From positions 11,213,760 through 11,277,759 of the forward strand of contig NC_040027.1 of the NCBI RefSeq assembly GCF_000972845.2: a stretch of DNA of 64,000 nt, written 5' to 3'. The notes under the pieces were generated by a model, which worked only from the letters and a program-made list of their open reading frames with translations, did not search any database and was not told the DNA's origin. Every line of letters starts with the position of its first letter. Position 1 is the first letter of the stretch. Position numbers and translations under genes: made by a program. The DNA comes from Larimichthys crocea (taxonomy: Eukaryota > Chordata > Actinopteri > Sciaenidae). Shown piece after piece: positions 41,585-55,500 of this stretch.

Positions 41585-44500
41585 AGTACGGAAGTATACA
41601 GACTATAAACTTATAAAAAGAACAACAAATAAAAAAGCACTGGAAAAAGTTCAGTTAGGTAAAGACAGTCTGAAAAATGGTGCAGCGATGTAAATGATGT
41701 ATAGATTTAAATCTATGAAATATCACAGAATATTACAAAGGCTGATCAAATCTAGAAAAGAAAACACAAGTATATTCACGTTCGCATACAGAGATTTTAA
41801 TGTGATAAACCTCTCATTCCTACAAAAATCTCCCACTAAGATAGTGCAGCTAATCAAAGGACGTCAGTCAAAATGATTTGAAAGCTGTTATTTATTTTAA
41901 GGTTAGAAAACTTACATGATGTCGCTCTCATAAAAAGTAATCCTAAGTATCCTGATACTTCAGCCACGTCCCAGTATTTTCACTATATAAAGTGCCACAA
42001 TCCGACAGATTAAGGTTGGACAAAAAGCACTTCTCCTTTTATTTATTTAGAGAAATGTTGATAGTGTGGATATCAGAGGGGAAGCACCAGATAAAAAAGT
42101 GCTCCTGATGGCAATCGGGTCTCCTGAGGAAGGTGAGCAGTCTTGTGATAGTGGCAGTGTTGAAGGAGAAATGGAGGCGATGCTCCTCTTGCCTGGCACT
42201 AAGCCACCAGCTCACAGCGCTGGAGTGCAGTAAAAGAGAGTTATAATGTTATTGAAGACCTCCACTCATGTGCTTCATTGACTCTCACCTCCAGCACAGT
42301 CATAAAAGTCACTTTCACTGATGTAAATCAGTGAGTGTCGGGGTGCAGAAGTGAACAAAACCTCGTAAATGAATGCACAGCCTTCACAGCCAGAGAACAT
42401 CAGTGTGTCAACTTCAGGGAATTCGTTTGGAAACAGCCATTAAACAAGATGTCAAAACACAAACCCTAACGCAAAAAATATACCTATAAACTAACATAAA
42501 TATCAATAAACAGATGCCGAGAAACAGGAACAAGAACCCCCAAATGTTCAAGTGTGTTCTTGTCCTACAAGATTCAAGTAATAAATAATAAATAAAAAGG
42601 TAAATAAATTATAAGCAAATAAAAATGTTTATATTTTATAAATTAACTGCTAAAATTCATGAAAGTTTAAAACCCCTAATTTATTAATTTATTTTTTTAT
42701 TTTGCAGTTACGGTCCTCTACGCTTTAAAGATCAAACGATGACACGTTGAGAGTAAATTATGGAGATGATTACATCACCGCCTCATTTAATGTCTATATG
42801 TACAAATACTTTGATGAACACATATTCATCAATCCCACAAACAAATACCATCGTGTATCTCTCTGATAGTTGTGTGTAAAAGTTTAAAATCCAGTTCACT
42901 AAAATATGTCTTTGCAAATCTTGAGAAGGGAAATAATTAAAGCAGTATCTGGATTCATCTTTGACAGTTTTGTGAGAATGATTTGTCAATCAAAGCAGCC
43001 ACGCCCTGATTTATCATCTTTATTTTACTCTGAATCAGACTGAAGATCAGAAGATGCTGTTTTGAAGACTTGCTAGAGATTGAGACCATAAACTTATCAA
43101 AAAAGTATTTACTGAGGTAACAAATCAAGTGAGAGATACCGTCATGTTTTTTTAGAAAGCTCAATACAATCCAACTTTTTTCTGGAGCTGCATCTTGTTT
43201 TGGGTTAAATTAGGTTAAAGAAAATCCAAAAGAGATCTCACATAATTCAGACCGAGAGTAGTGGTGAGGTGCAGAATGGATAATGTCAGGGTCAACAATG
43301 TCAGTACAGTAATACTAATGTGTGTGTTGGCAACACTTCCTCTGTGCATAACGCAACCCTTTCATTTTGATAATGTCGATCTGACCTGAGTGTTATTAAT
43401 CCATTTTTAAACTCACTGGTCCAATTAATAAATACATGACATCAGATCGCTGAAGTGATGAGCGGACTGACACTCGATGCACTGATAACTGACAAAAGAC
43501 AAGAATATATGTGGGATAGATGAGGACGCAGCATCTGGCCCTTTCACGCCTCATTGAGTTGATGGAATACTAATAAAAGCCATATGACAACAGAATACTA
43601 AGTGTGCAATTAATATTCTAAAATATTCCTGCGCTGCATGTGGCAGAGACCTGTTCGAGGCTCCCTCGCTGGCAAAGTGACGGCGCTGTCTCTCCGGTAA
43701 AGAGGAGGTGTCCTTATTAACCTTTTTCCCTGAGCCGTGCCTCCGACAAAGCAGCAGGTTCTGCTGGACGTTCAGAGTACACACGGCCGCCGTTTGTTGT
43801 CCTGTCGCCTGACAACCGTCCTGACAGCAGATAAATAATCTCCTCTGCAGCCTTTTCTCCTCTGAGCTGAACGGCCAGAAGGAGCTAATTGATTGATTTG
43901 GAGATGAATCAAAGTCCAGAGCGGTGAAGTGTCGTTCCACAGCTAAACGAAAATTATTACTTTACATCCTGAAGGTGAAGATATGTCCGTTCAGATCAAG
44001 GTCAAGCAATGTGTTGCTTTAGACACTGACACTGTTGAAGGTGGAATGAAAACACATGATTGTGCTCAAAACGTGTGAGATTGTCTTTGGGGAAGAGTTC
44101 AAACTGGAGGATGGACGTACGAATCTTATGATTTGTGCCTCATCAAAAGTTGATGTTGACTCTCCTGAACTTTAACCAAGTGGTTCGAGTTTCCTAAACT
44201 TAACCTGACATTAACAATAGAAGTTATAATGCACAAAATGTCTCATAAAGTAGGCATTAACATCTTGTTCTGTGGGTCTGATGACCTGTTTTAATAGTGA
44301 ATGTGAAGCACGGTATTCACAACGGGGCCTGTGTCTGATCTCAAGCTAAGTCAGTTGTGACTTGGTGCTCTTAGTTCAACCTAATCATTATGCCTCTTGC
44401 ACCGTCCGGGCTTAAGCCTTTTTTCTGGTGTAAATCTTACATCAGGAGGAGACGTAAAGTTTATAATCTAGGCTGATTAATACATACAGCCTTTAGATAC

Positions 44501-44734
44501 GGATACCTTCTCTTCTGTGCCTTGAGCACTCAAAGGGATGTGTTATTCAACGGAAGCGTGCGCAAAAATTAAAGCAACACAAGTGAGAAATTAATGATAT
44601 TCTGAAAGGGCAGTAAGTGCTACACTGATCTGTCCAGCTCACCGTTATGTGCCATTAACGAGGCATATTATTTATGGAGACGCAGCGAAGCCAACACCCT
44701 GAAACAAATGGACACAAAGTCTTTTACACAAAGA

Positions 44735-44830
44735 AATCCATCCATCCATTATCTGTAACCGGTTATCCTCATCAGGGTCACGGTGGGGCTGGAGCCTATA
44801 CAGGCAACGGACAAGTCGCCAGCTCATCAC
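44735..44830 (+). repeat. Teleost CATCCATCCATTATCTGTAACC repeat fragment
   Basis: CCATCCATCCATTATCTGTA followed by ACCGGTTATCCTCATCAGGG and GGGGCTGGAGCCTAT is a signature phrase of a very common fish repeat. Only about 95 bases remain. Confidence 0.75.
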
Positions 44831-45964
44831 ACAAAGTAAGAAAAAACAGTAACGTAAAAAATATCTGCTGAATTTGCAAGAAGACTGAAATAATTACGAA
44901 TTTATCATAGACAGTTGTGGTGAAAACTAGGATTAACTTAGGATGGTGCAACTGATGTAAAGTCTTTTTAAAAAGACAGTTAGGATCAGTGGAGACCGGT
45001 TGATGCAACACATCCCTGATGTGGAAATGAATCCCACAGCACTTTTTTAAAGGAAGACAAGATGTTTTTTCTGGACAGTAGCGCTCATGAGGCCTTTTTT
45101 TTTATGGGAAAACACAATCTACAATCTTCCCAGGTATGTTGCAGAATCATTTGACAGACAGAAATGTTCATGGGATTGCAAATCAAGACTCAAGGACTGA
45201 ATGATGTCAAGAAACAATTAGTAATACAGGAGTACAGCGCTGTATTCTGATTGATATTATTCCTCTTCTCTGCAACACTGGAGTATGGCTTTGTTGTGCA
45301 GTTGTATAGTCTCTGGACACACACACACAGTCACACATTTATTATATGTGTCTGTCTCCTGGGCATCCTTCAGCAGACAGACAGAAGCCAGAGAAAGGCC
45401 CCTCTGCTGTGGATGATTGTCAGCTCCTGAAATCCAGACCACATTTACAGCAGCCTTCCTCCGGGCTCACCCGACTAACATGTTGTGCGAGTTTAATATT
45501 TGATTGTGCAAGCTGCACTATATCCATCTGAGGAAGGTGTCTTTATTAGTGTGGTGACTGTTGGAGAGATTAGATGTAAGGTTTAATCCTGAACATTTAT
45601 TACAGCACTAAGCTCTTAAAACTGTGAAGTCTAAGGTCATTTTTATTATATTTTTATTATGTTCTTATGTAACTTTGTGGTCCGGGTATGATCCCCTCCG
45701 AGAAGTACGTAACGCTTTACAGAACTAAATCACACACCACCAGCTATTTCACTGACTTTGGGGAAACTGAATCCCTTTTCAGGGATTGGTACGGGCGAAT
45801 ACTGACGCACAGCTGAGCCGGTGTTGTGCCAGAATCAGAGCTGAGAAAGTAGGAAATATAACTTCACAGCTTCTATGGAAATAATGACAGAGGAGAAACG
45901 ACCAAAGGTGACGCTGACGGATAGTACTACGTCCACTTATATTGACAGCACAGCAGTCGTGAGC

Positions 45965-46040
45965 AGTTTGGGGTTCAGTATCTTAAACTAGGCCGGAGGA
46001 TCTGGGAATCAAACCTCCGACCCTCGACAACTCATTCCTT
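45965..46040 (+). repeat. Teleost repeat fragment (GGGGTTCAGTATCTT type)
   Basis: CAGTTTGGGGTTCAGTATCT and GAATCAAACCTCCGACCCTC match the same family seen at about 40,150, in a longer version. Confidence 0.6.
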
Positions 46041-46369
46041 AAGAAATCCCAAATGTAAATTAAAGAATGTTTATTTAATAAATGTTTTTACATTTATTTA
46101 TCAGTTTAAACAATGATTTTTTAACCAATAAATTACTGCTCTAAGGTTTACCAGTACCCTGCAGGACCTCTCTGCAGGTCAACAAGACCACAACTCCTCC
46201 ATATAAAAAGCTTTAATGAGCTGCTTTCATCTTCTGTTCGTGAAAGGCTCCGAGAATGTCCAGCTTGTCCTGCCTCCAGTCCTTTGATTAAAAAATCTAT
46301 AAAAGAGGTTAAAAAAAAATGAGTAAGGATGAAAGATGATATTTAAAACAAAGCAGCCTTTGAACAACG

Positions 46370-46560
46370 CACCATCCATCCATTAGCCAAACTCGAGGGT
46401 TGCTGGAGCCAGTCCCACTGCTAGACGGGAGGCGGGGTACACCCCGGACAGGTCGCCAGTCAATCACAGAGCTGACACATGGAGACAGACGACCATTCAC
46501 ACTCACATCACTCCTACGCTCAGGTTAACCTGCGTGTCTCTGGACTGTGGGAGGTAGAAG
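46370..46560 (+). repeat. Teleost repeat fragment (same family as 44735-44830)
   Basis: CCATCCATCCATTAGCCAAA, GGCGGGGTACACCCCGGACA, GGTCGCCAGTCAATCACAGA and CTGGACTGTGGGAGG are signature phrases of the common fish repeat, covering its 3' part. Confidence 0.75.
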
Positions 46561-46689
46561 AAGTTTTCTGAATCTGAAAAACATCATGAGAAGTTTCTAT
46601 CAGGTGTGAAAAGGAACTTAGAGTTTCTTCGACAGAGAGTTTTATGAAAGAGTCAATACTCATGTCGAGAGTTAGCCTGCCACATGTGC

Positions 46690-47165
46690 AACAACACAAG
46701 ACATAGCAGCCAGGTAATATTACTTACTATTCCAACAGCATGAAGCTCAGCTCTGCATCTTTTGCTTCACAAAGCTCTCACCAACGACTAAAAGTCCTTT
46801 TCTCTTCTTCTTCCTCTTCCTCGTCTCCTGTCATTACGTCTGTAGACGCTGCTTGCAAGCCTGCTTGCCCAACTCCGGTTCTGGCATGACACTGGCTCAA
46901 CACTGGCTCCACTACCCATCAACATTCACCCACGTCTGGGCCTGAAAAAAAAATTAATTCCTCTTCCCGGTGGTCCAAATCACCTGTGGTACAAACACTG
47001 ACACTCCCCAGGTGCTATCAGCTAACAAACTAGGCTAACATTAACTAACAGCAGCTACAGTTGTCAGCAGTTTACTTCACTGTCCATCAGGTAACTCTGT
47101 AAATCACAGAGAGTTGAGGCGGAGCAGCCGGAGGACATCAGAGGGAAAACCAGAAAACATTTTCT
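46690..47165 (+). repeat. Dispersed repeat, copy B (unnamed family)
   Basis: Aligns to the reverse complement of 1455-1870 over several ordered blocks separated by indels, e.g. CTCACCAACGACTAAAAGTC and GAGTTGAGGCGGAGCAGCCG. Copy B has an extra segment at about 46,880-47,040 absent from copy A. Confidence 0.7.
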
Positions 47166-50100
47166 CCATAAAATATGATCCAGTTTCACCAAAATCAGTG
47201 AGTTGGTGGTGCGTGTTACCTCTGTTACTTTCACCTTAAACGGTGTAAATAATATGATTCCTACTCCCTGAGAATGTTGAGCAAAAGTGACCTCAGACTG
47301 CACAGGGTCAAAGATATGCCGTGTGGGAGAATATTTTGGTGTTTTTGGTTTGACGGCTGCTCTGTTGCCATGGACGATATTATCTGCTAAGCTGCCTCTG
47401 CCTGTCAGCGCCTGCTGCATCATAGTGTGCGGCCTTATGAAGCAAAAAGCAGGTCACTTTGAAAGCTACAGGCCCTCCCTGTCCACTGCAGAGGGGTCAG
47501 GGAAAAGCAATTTGCATTTTAACACAGGGAGCAGTGTGAGTGGAGTGTCGCTGCTGCTCGAGCTCCCTGAAAGGCGGAGCAGAGCCCTCCTATCACGTTT
47601 GACACCTCCTTAATAGAGAGGCATGGCTACGCTGCAGTCTGCCAGCGAACAACTAGATTTATAATGCTGTACTGATGCATGCCTTTGATTTATTTTTTAC
47701 ATTTCATTCTTTATTTTTTCTGTTTATCTCCCCGAACATGATGCCATTCACTGATAGCTCAGAATCTATTTCCCAGCATTAAGAAATGTTCACATCTTTT
47801 ACTTAAACCTGACCAAAACGCATCACTTTATCGGCACTTGAGGGATAAATTTCCACTTTGACTTCCAGTGACGTGCAGCCGGACGTCTTTGCAGCTCCAC
47901 CGACGGCTCAGTTACTGATGTATCAGATGATTTCTGTACAGGTCAGGACTAAGACTGTAAATGGATGACAGCTGCCACTTGTGAAGGGTACACAGAATGC
48001 TCTCTGCATAATGATGTTGATGTTCAAGCATCAACGCCGTGAACCTTATGACCTGCGATACCAATGCATAAAATCTAAACGAGGGTTCGCTGTGGTGGTC
48101 TAACACTTTTATCTAAACAACTACTGGATGGATGTTTGCAGGAGACATTAATGTCCCCAAAAAGAAGAAGAATCCTGAATACCCTCATCTTTCATCTAGC
48201 GCCACCAGGAGGCCACCTCACTTAATGACTCCTCTGAAACTAGAGGTTTGTGATGTATGCTGAATCATGACGTTACGGTTCAAAGCAGCTTCCAAAATAA
48301 AACATCCTGCACAGACTTACGATTGGAAAAACAGATCAAATGGAAACAATTTAACTGCGTAGCCTGATTACTCATGTCAGAAGCACATAAACAAGGCAGA
48401 AATGACCAAATGTGAGCAAGGTGACAAAGTCTGATGGTCAAAACAGTTCCTTTCTGAAACACTCCCTGTAAGACATGAAGCTGCGTGGAGAACAAACTAA
48501 AACAGCGTCACAGCGTCATGCATTTAGAGTTCAGGTTTTGCTGATCATCACATTAAGTATGATGATTCAGAGCTGAGCCTGACAGTTCACTGTACAGGAG
48601 ATAAGGTTTAAGTAACAACATCCTCTGATAACAACACCCTCACCCCCCATGAGCGGTAATGATCTGAAACCAGAACGTTTATTTTGTCACCTATTCAAAG
48701 CACGACAACAACTTCACAAGTTTGCAGGTGTGGCTACAGACTTGCAATGCTTTTATCCTTTGGCATGCCAAACATGCGACCATTAGTCTGTTGAAGGACA
48801 TTATAATGTCACATATTTCCTGTGCAGGTATGTCGAGCAGAAGGCATTTATAAAAATGTTAAACGACACTGCCATCTGAGCCAGAGGAGGGACTGGTGAT
48901 GGATGGCTCGGAGCGCAGCAGGAGTGTTGGAGATCCTGGACGTGACGCTTTGATCAATGTGTCTCTCCACACGGCCAGTCAGGAGATGTAGTGCCTGCCA
49001 TGTTCAGACCCCATTGTTTAATCCAACATATCATTTGCACGCAGGCTAAGGTTAACGAGACAGAGATAACCCATTAAATGATCGATTTGTCATTCTCAAT
49101 TTTATCTTTTGTCCTTTTCTCAACCTGCAAATATCAGACTTATACAAACATCCACTTACAAGCACATCTGCAAACACAAACTTGAAGAAACCCTTCAGGA
49201 GTTGTTCTGTTTTTTTATATTCCTTGTACTTTCCTCCTTGTGTAATTTGTCTGCTTTTATCTCTAGCTGAGGGATTGAGCTGGCTTTTGGGTGCATGTTT
49301 AGATAGCCCGGACATCCATTATCAGTCCGTGGCAAACCCGATTTAGAACCTCAGTAAAAGAATTACTCAGGAGGAGAGGAGAGCGTTGTGATTCTGTCAC
49401 CCTCTCTTCCACCCTCTGCCCCCCTCGCTGCTCTTTAATTGGGCTGCTAATCAATTAAAGGCTTGTGTGCAAAAAGATCGTCTCAGCCAAGTGCATAAAT
49501 GAGGCTGACAGTCCGAGCTCTGAGACACGGAGAGGCGGGCGTCCAAACAGAACACATTTTAAGGCAGTGTTTCATATCCTGCTCATCTAAACAAACATTT
49601 ACAAAGGTACCTACATGCACGGACGGAGCTCTTTTCTAAATGACTGTAGCCGTTCACCTTGAACTTGTTTCACTGTAGACCCCAGAGGATTATTAATGTA
49701 AGCTCTGCATGGTTAATGATCTGCAGATCATCACTGGGCCTAAATACTGAAGCTATGCGCCTGTGCTGAGATTTTCAAGTGGAAAATGAAGTGTGACAAG
49801 AGGTTTAGCCTTTGTCTTTCAGAACACGATTTAGGTTAGTAGACACGCCAGACTACATCCTGTTAGCTCAGTGAAACTGCTCCACAGTCAGCTTTAAATA
49901 TCACTGAAAAGTGGGCACTGTCCGGCGTTCATGGACCAAACTATGACACCCACTTGTGTCCTCACTTGGTTTTATTTAACATCTGTGTCTGGCTTGCAAT
50001 CTGGAGTGCAAAAAAAAAGCATTAGAGGAAGTTTCCTTTGGTTTGTGAAAAGCAGCTGAGCCAAACAGCAACAGCAGGGTACATCTTTGGATAATCTCTT

Positions 50101-52563
50101 CATGAAGGAATACGAAAAGTGACAAAATGAAGAACAAAAAAAAGACGAAAAAAGTCTGAAACACTGCATGCTCTCTCACCTCGGCATACGACTAAAGCTC
50201 ATCAGGGTGTAAACCATAACTCTGACTGAACTGACTGCGCTGTATATATTTACAAATAAATGCATTTTAAATATTACTTTTTAAAAATGTATGAAAAGAG
50301 TTAATTGTAATTCTTTGTGCTCTTGGTTCCCTGGACTGCTGTTAATATGACTGAGCAGCATGAGCTCAGACACAGTGGACATAATTTCACAGACCCACCA
50401 GATGGGCCTTTGAGGATTCCTCTGTCGGTAACCGGGCTCTCAGTTTGGTGTCGACGCCTCTCTCCTCACAGTAGCAAACGTCCTACAGCTGTTTTGTTAC
50501 TGCTCGCTTGATCGTTGAGATCTGGACTTTGTGTTTGACTTTCACACTTCAGCCGCGGCAGAACATTTAAAGAGGTCTGTGACGTGTAGGGACTGACAAT
50601 GCCGTGAAAAATGAGCAGCCATTTCCACAGTTATTAAAACCGTTTAATAACTTAATTCTTGCAAATCAAACGCACAGACGCCCAGCTCCACTGGCTGTAC
50701 CTGGCAGTGATCCAAACTCGGGCTACACTGGTCCACCTCCTGCTTTATTCTATGAAAAGATTAGAGGGCTGCAGAACTTATTGACTCAGATTTCTCCTCC
50801 AGGTATAGAGTAATTAATGTAATTAGGCCCTCTATCTCCTCTCAGGCCTCTTATCAAAGCTGTTTCTTTATCGCCTCTGGAAATTTAATTAGAAAAATCT
50901 TTCCAATTAATGATTTTGCAAAATTAAAGTGAACTTCAAACAGTTGATTCCCTTGTTAATTGTTGGCCTGAGGCATATAAAGAGAAGAGTTGTACAGCTT
51001 GCACAGAGGTGGAAAAGAATAACAGTGTGTACATTATATAAGTACTGTAGTACACTAATCAATATATCTTTATATTAACATTGAACCAAATAAGAACTGC
51101 AGTGCTGAACAGAGAATAATCTTAATAAAGTGATGATATGTCGAGACCGTGCGTCTGTCAGCTTGTTGTAGAGTTTTGCTGCCCTCTGGTGGCCAAAAAA
51201 ATGATTAATGCAGCATTCAAGTGCAGAATTATGGTGATAGTATGTGAGTTTTTCCTTTTTTGGAGAATTAATGTGCCCAAATTTTTGACCCAGATTCACA
51301 AGACAGTCAAGGTTGAACCTGACGTGTATAAATTAAACAGCTAGAGATCCAAACAGACCCACAAAGACAGAGAACACCAACAGTGGCAGCAGCATTATGC
51401 CTTGAAAAACACATTTTTCCAAGGTGATGATTACAATGACCTCTGCTTTTTCAGACTCGGATTTAGACCCATGACCCATATTTTTAGCCATGCTATGCAG
51501 CGATGGACAGCGATGCTGTTTGGCATTTTTGTCCACATTGAAATATATCAAAAGCTACAGCCTCACAGAGCCAGGAGCATGGCAAATGTAGAATATCAGG
51601 CTTGTTCCTTTTTGATTTCTGCAAGTCAGCCGTGTTCTAACTTAATATCTGACTTTGAGACTTTTGTGTTTGAAAGAGTTTTAGGAGTTTTCCACCTGCA
51701 GGAGAGAATAAAGTCTTTATAAATCTATAAAATCTGGGGTAGAAAACCAATTTCCTCCCGTTTCAGGGATTTTCATTATTGATGTATTAAGGTTATAAAA
51801 GGGACTACTCCTCACAGCGAGTACTTTTACTCTTGATACTTGAGTAGGTTTTCATTTCACTGTTAATACTTTCACCTAAAGAATGAAGAATTACACTGTA
51901 ATGCAGGACTAAATGATCATCTACCTGTTCTGGAACATCATTATTTACTTACATCATTACTACTCACATTGTTTTGAGTACTTCTGCAGAGAAGAGAAGG
52001 AAAACAAAAGAAATAAGGTTGTAAAATGAATGCAACATTTCTTCATTTTGTTTCACTTTTATCTGCTGCTCACTCCTCTCCTCTACCTTTCCACGCATTT
52101 TCCTGATGTCATTGTTGGACTTAAAATGCACAACAACATGTTTGTGTCCTGAGATGACTCCCAGTCCTCTGCAGGGTGCTGTAGGGTGTCGGGCGTTGCA
52201 GCTTGTGGGTGGAGACAAAGAGGTAACCATGGTGCGGAAAGAGCAAACAAGAAGCCTGACACCTTAGGAGACACAGTGCAAGAAAAAAGATCCACTTGGT
52301 CATGGAACAGTAAGCTGGAAATGAGTAAAAATAAGAAAATGGAAGTGGAATAATTGCACATGTAAGTAAAGGAAGACAAGGGAACTTATTATTTCATGCT
52401 CTTGATGCTGCATTTCACAAAAACCGAGAAAAGGATTTTCCTGATACGAGGCTATCACTTTAATAAAGGTCTGAGCCGTGCAGCCCTCGATCGGCTGTGT
52501 GATTGATGCCTCTCCTGCTTTCTGCCTCTTTCTCCAGGGAATCCCCATCACATCACCCGCATC
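47166..52563. other. Intergenic upstream of the C1orf87-like gene
   Basis: No exon recognised. Includes a GC-balanced stretch (47,440-47,640) and AT-rich homeobox-core-rich stretches (49,420-49,520 and 50,800-50,940). A fish repeat remnant lies at about 51,780-51,960 (GAGTACTTTTACTCTTGATA phrase). A pyrimidine-rich tract ending CTTTCTCCAG just before the ATG exon suggests an untranslated exon somewhere to the left. Confidence 0.5.
51780..51960. repeat. Teleost repeat remnant
   Basis: GAGTACTTTTACTCTTGATA and ACTTGAGTAGGTTTTCATTT with CACTGTAATGCAGGACT resemble a common fish repeat, here diverged; a related fragment is at about 13,050-13,200. Confidence 0.5.
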
Positions 52564-55500
52564 ATGGCTCAGAAAAACACGTCTGGAGCAAATACAATCC
52601 CCAGACTTGTTGTCAAGATCATAGGCAGCAAACAGGTCAAGCAGTTTATTGAGGAGCCACGGGAGTGAGTATAATAACAAGCTGGCTGTGTTTATTTAGC
52701 GGCTGGATAAAGTTACTCTCACAAAGTCATTAACTACAAATTAAAAATTACATAATTAAGATGTTTAACCCATGAAGGGATGCTTACTTAGAGTAAATAG
52801 TTGATTTTGAATTCTGTTCTGGTTATTATTGTATATCCATATCTTTGTCTGTCTTTGAAACTGCCACCAGAATTCAGATTCTCCTTTTCTGCTTTTTATT
52901 CTCATGACATGCAGCTGTTTGTATTCAATACACTTCATCTGTTGACTGATGACTGTATGACGAATTAAAAGTTATTTAAAGTGTAAAAATTATGCTCGTA
53001 ATCAAAGTGTGTGTTAATCCTTTAAGTATCCCATCTTTTGGTAACTATGGCCGATAACATCCAACATCATCATGTCATGTGATGCTTTTATATTTCATTA
53101 TAGACTGTAAAAACTGAGTCAATTTGATTGAATTTGTCTTCCATGAAAGTTCCTTTTGATTCACACAAACCTTCAGATGTTTGTTTTTTTCTCAAACAGA
53201 GCCGACACGTCAAAGAAAGAAGAAAATCTCCTCGTTGAAGCTGAATTTGATGATGATTTCAAGAAACCTCCAGAAAAACAAGATGCGACGACATCCAGGT
53301 CTGACAGACAGAACAGAGTGGACTCTGCACTCTGGGCTGTGATCAACCAGGTATATGTGTGATGAGTTTATTAAAGTTCAGTGGAAGTAAAACTAACTTA
53401 AAATCAACTCAAGTAGTCAAACAGTAGTAGATAGTATCATAAAAGGAAGTGGATGGTGGCCCCAACAAGAGCCGCCTCTAAAATGCAGTGCAGTGTCTGA
53501 TTTTCAAATTAAAACACTAAAGTAACTTCTAAACTGTCCTTGAAGTAAACGCACTTAATCTTACCTGTGTTGTTTTCAGGTCACTTCTAGGAGAGAGAGT
53601 GAACACAGCAGGCATACCCTTCATGTGATGATTGTATTTGTGTTTCCCTGCAGGTGCCCAACAGGATGTGTGTGACTGCGCCCTCTGGTGATCGCTCCAG
53701 GTCCTACATTCACCCAAAGACTCACCACAGCTGTGATCCCAGAGCAGCTGAAGTACTGCAGACAACAGGACAGGTTCTTCTGTTACATGCAACCTTTCAG
53801 TAACACTTCATCACAGTTAGGGTGTCATGAGTAACACATGGTACAAGTGGGCAGACGAGACCCGGACAAAACAAATGCAGATTCTGACCTTTTGAAGGTC
53901 ATACACCAAAGAGGTGCACAGCGGTTATCTCCCTGTGGTTTTACTGGGAATATCAAGGCAGAAAACCTGTGTGTAAAGAGGAAATACAGTTTGAGATCTG
54001 CTTTACAATGAGAGAATATTTAGCTGAGATTGCTACAGAGCTTCAACCATGATGAAACAGAAAAATCACCTTTTATTAGTCATAAAAAAAAGTCTTATTT
54101 AAATGCCACAACCAATCCCTAGCAGACAAAATTTAATTTAAAAAGACTTCACTACCTAGATATAAACTCAGGCTTCTTTAAACCCTTAATCTCTTATTCC
54201 TTTTGATTTACCAGATCAGCAGCCAGACTACTAAAATAAAGTTCTTCAAACTCTTCATGTAAAAGCACATAGAGGAACATTCCAACTTCACTTGGCACTG
54301 TTAAGGATTGCTTTCAGTTAGTTTCCATTCCCAAGCACACCCTATCCTAATGAAAACTTTTACAGGCTTTTGAGGTGTAAAATAAAGAGGATGTTTCATG
54401 AATATAAAGCAAAATGACCTCATACTTCTTGGGGATCTTACAGCTCTACGATCCACATCACAGACTCATAGTGCAGCTCTGCTGTTAAACTGGACCGTTG
54501 CCACCATGACTGAAGATAAACTCACTTCTTTTTTTTTCCTCCTTCTCCAGATAGGTGTGTCTGAGGACAGAGATAAGGCCGAGCTCTCCTCGGCTGTCAG
54601 AGAGGAGCTGTCTGATTGGCAGCTCTCCTCTCTCAGATCAGCAGAGGACGATGTGGCAGCTCTTGATCCCGCCATCAGTGAGACCCTGAATCGATCTGAG
54701 ATCACTCACCTGTTTCTGAAACATGACGTCCCGCTCAAATTACCAACATTTTCTCTGCTGCTCGAAATGTTCTCTGATAAAAATGATCCAGTCCAGGTAA
54801 GGTAGCAATGATAGTTTCCCAATAGAGTCCAATTTTTAGTATTGAGGTTGGAATTATTATACTTACACAATTTTAGAGTTGGGGCTGTAGAAATGTCAAT
54901 CAGTGTGACCATCTGTGATTGCTGTGTAATTAGATACAGAGTACAGATTCAAGCAACTAACACAGGACTAACACTGCGGTTCATGGACAGATAAAATCAG
55001 GAATATGATACTTACTCGATATTTGATGGAACCTGGAAAATTTATAAAATGAATCACAAGGGGAACATTGTAAATATGAAAACACAACCACAGGATGGAG
55101 TGGCAGAAAATCTTCATACAAACTATGTAAAAATAAGATGTGATCTTCCTCACTGACTGACTGGGGTACTCCTCAGCAGTAGTAAGATCTGTATTCATCT
55201 GATCTGGATCCAGGCTATCCTAAATTTTAACAGGGTAATGTTACCTGTTAGAATGTTGCACGAACATAATAAAAGTTACCATGTTACCATGCTAACGGCA
55301 TGTGTTTAAGTATGTTTAGATTCTAATATTATTGTATTTGCATTTTATCATAACAAGAAATTCTAAAATAAAGTTAAAATCATGTTATCTTGCCAAGATA
55401 AGTAACTTTAAGCATTATTAACCATCAACTTAAAGGACCAGTCTGTCAGGTTTGGGGACCCGTATTTACAAAATACAGCACAAATTAAATATATTTTTCA

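Larger units (their letters stand above)
38061..46689. other. Gene-poor intergenic region with repeat tails
   Basis: No supportable gene. Contents: (GTT)8 at 38610-38633; a possible retroelement tail at about 39,880-40,130 followed by a GAGCAATTTGGGGTTCAGTA repeat (to about 40,215); (TG)-rich runs at 40941-40980 and 41544-41582; and teleost repeat fragments at 44735-44830, 45965-46040 and 46370-46560. The 43,500-43,930 segment is relatively GC-balanced and non-repetitive but shows no exon structure. Confidence 0.55.

Noticed and set aside
43551..43940. Minus-strand 129-residue frame
   Set aside because: Reasonable composition but no recognisable domain, no exon neighbours and no promoter signal; kept only as unexplained sequence.
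47064..47423. Minus-strand 119-residue frame
   Set aside because: Overlaps dispersed repeat copy B; no family resemblance and no splice context.
52223..52236. GTAACCATGGTGCG as an X-box upstream of the C1orf87-like gene
   Set aside because: Only the first half-site fits the RFX consensus; the second half mismatches at three positions.
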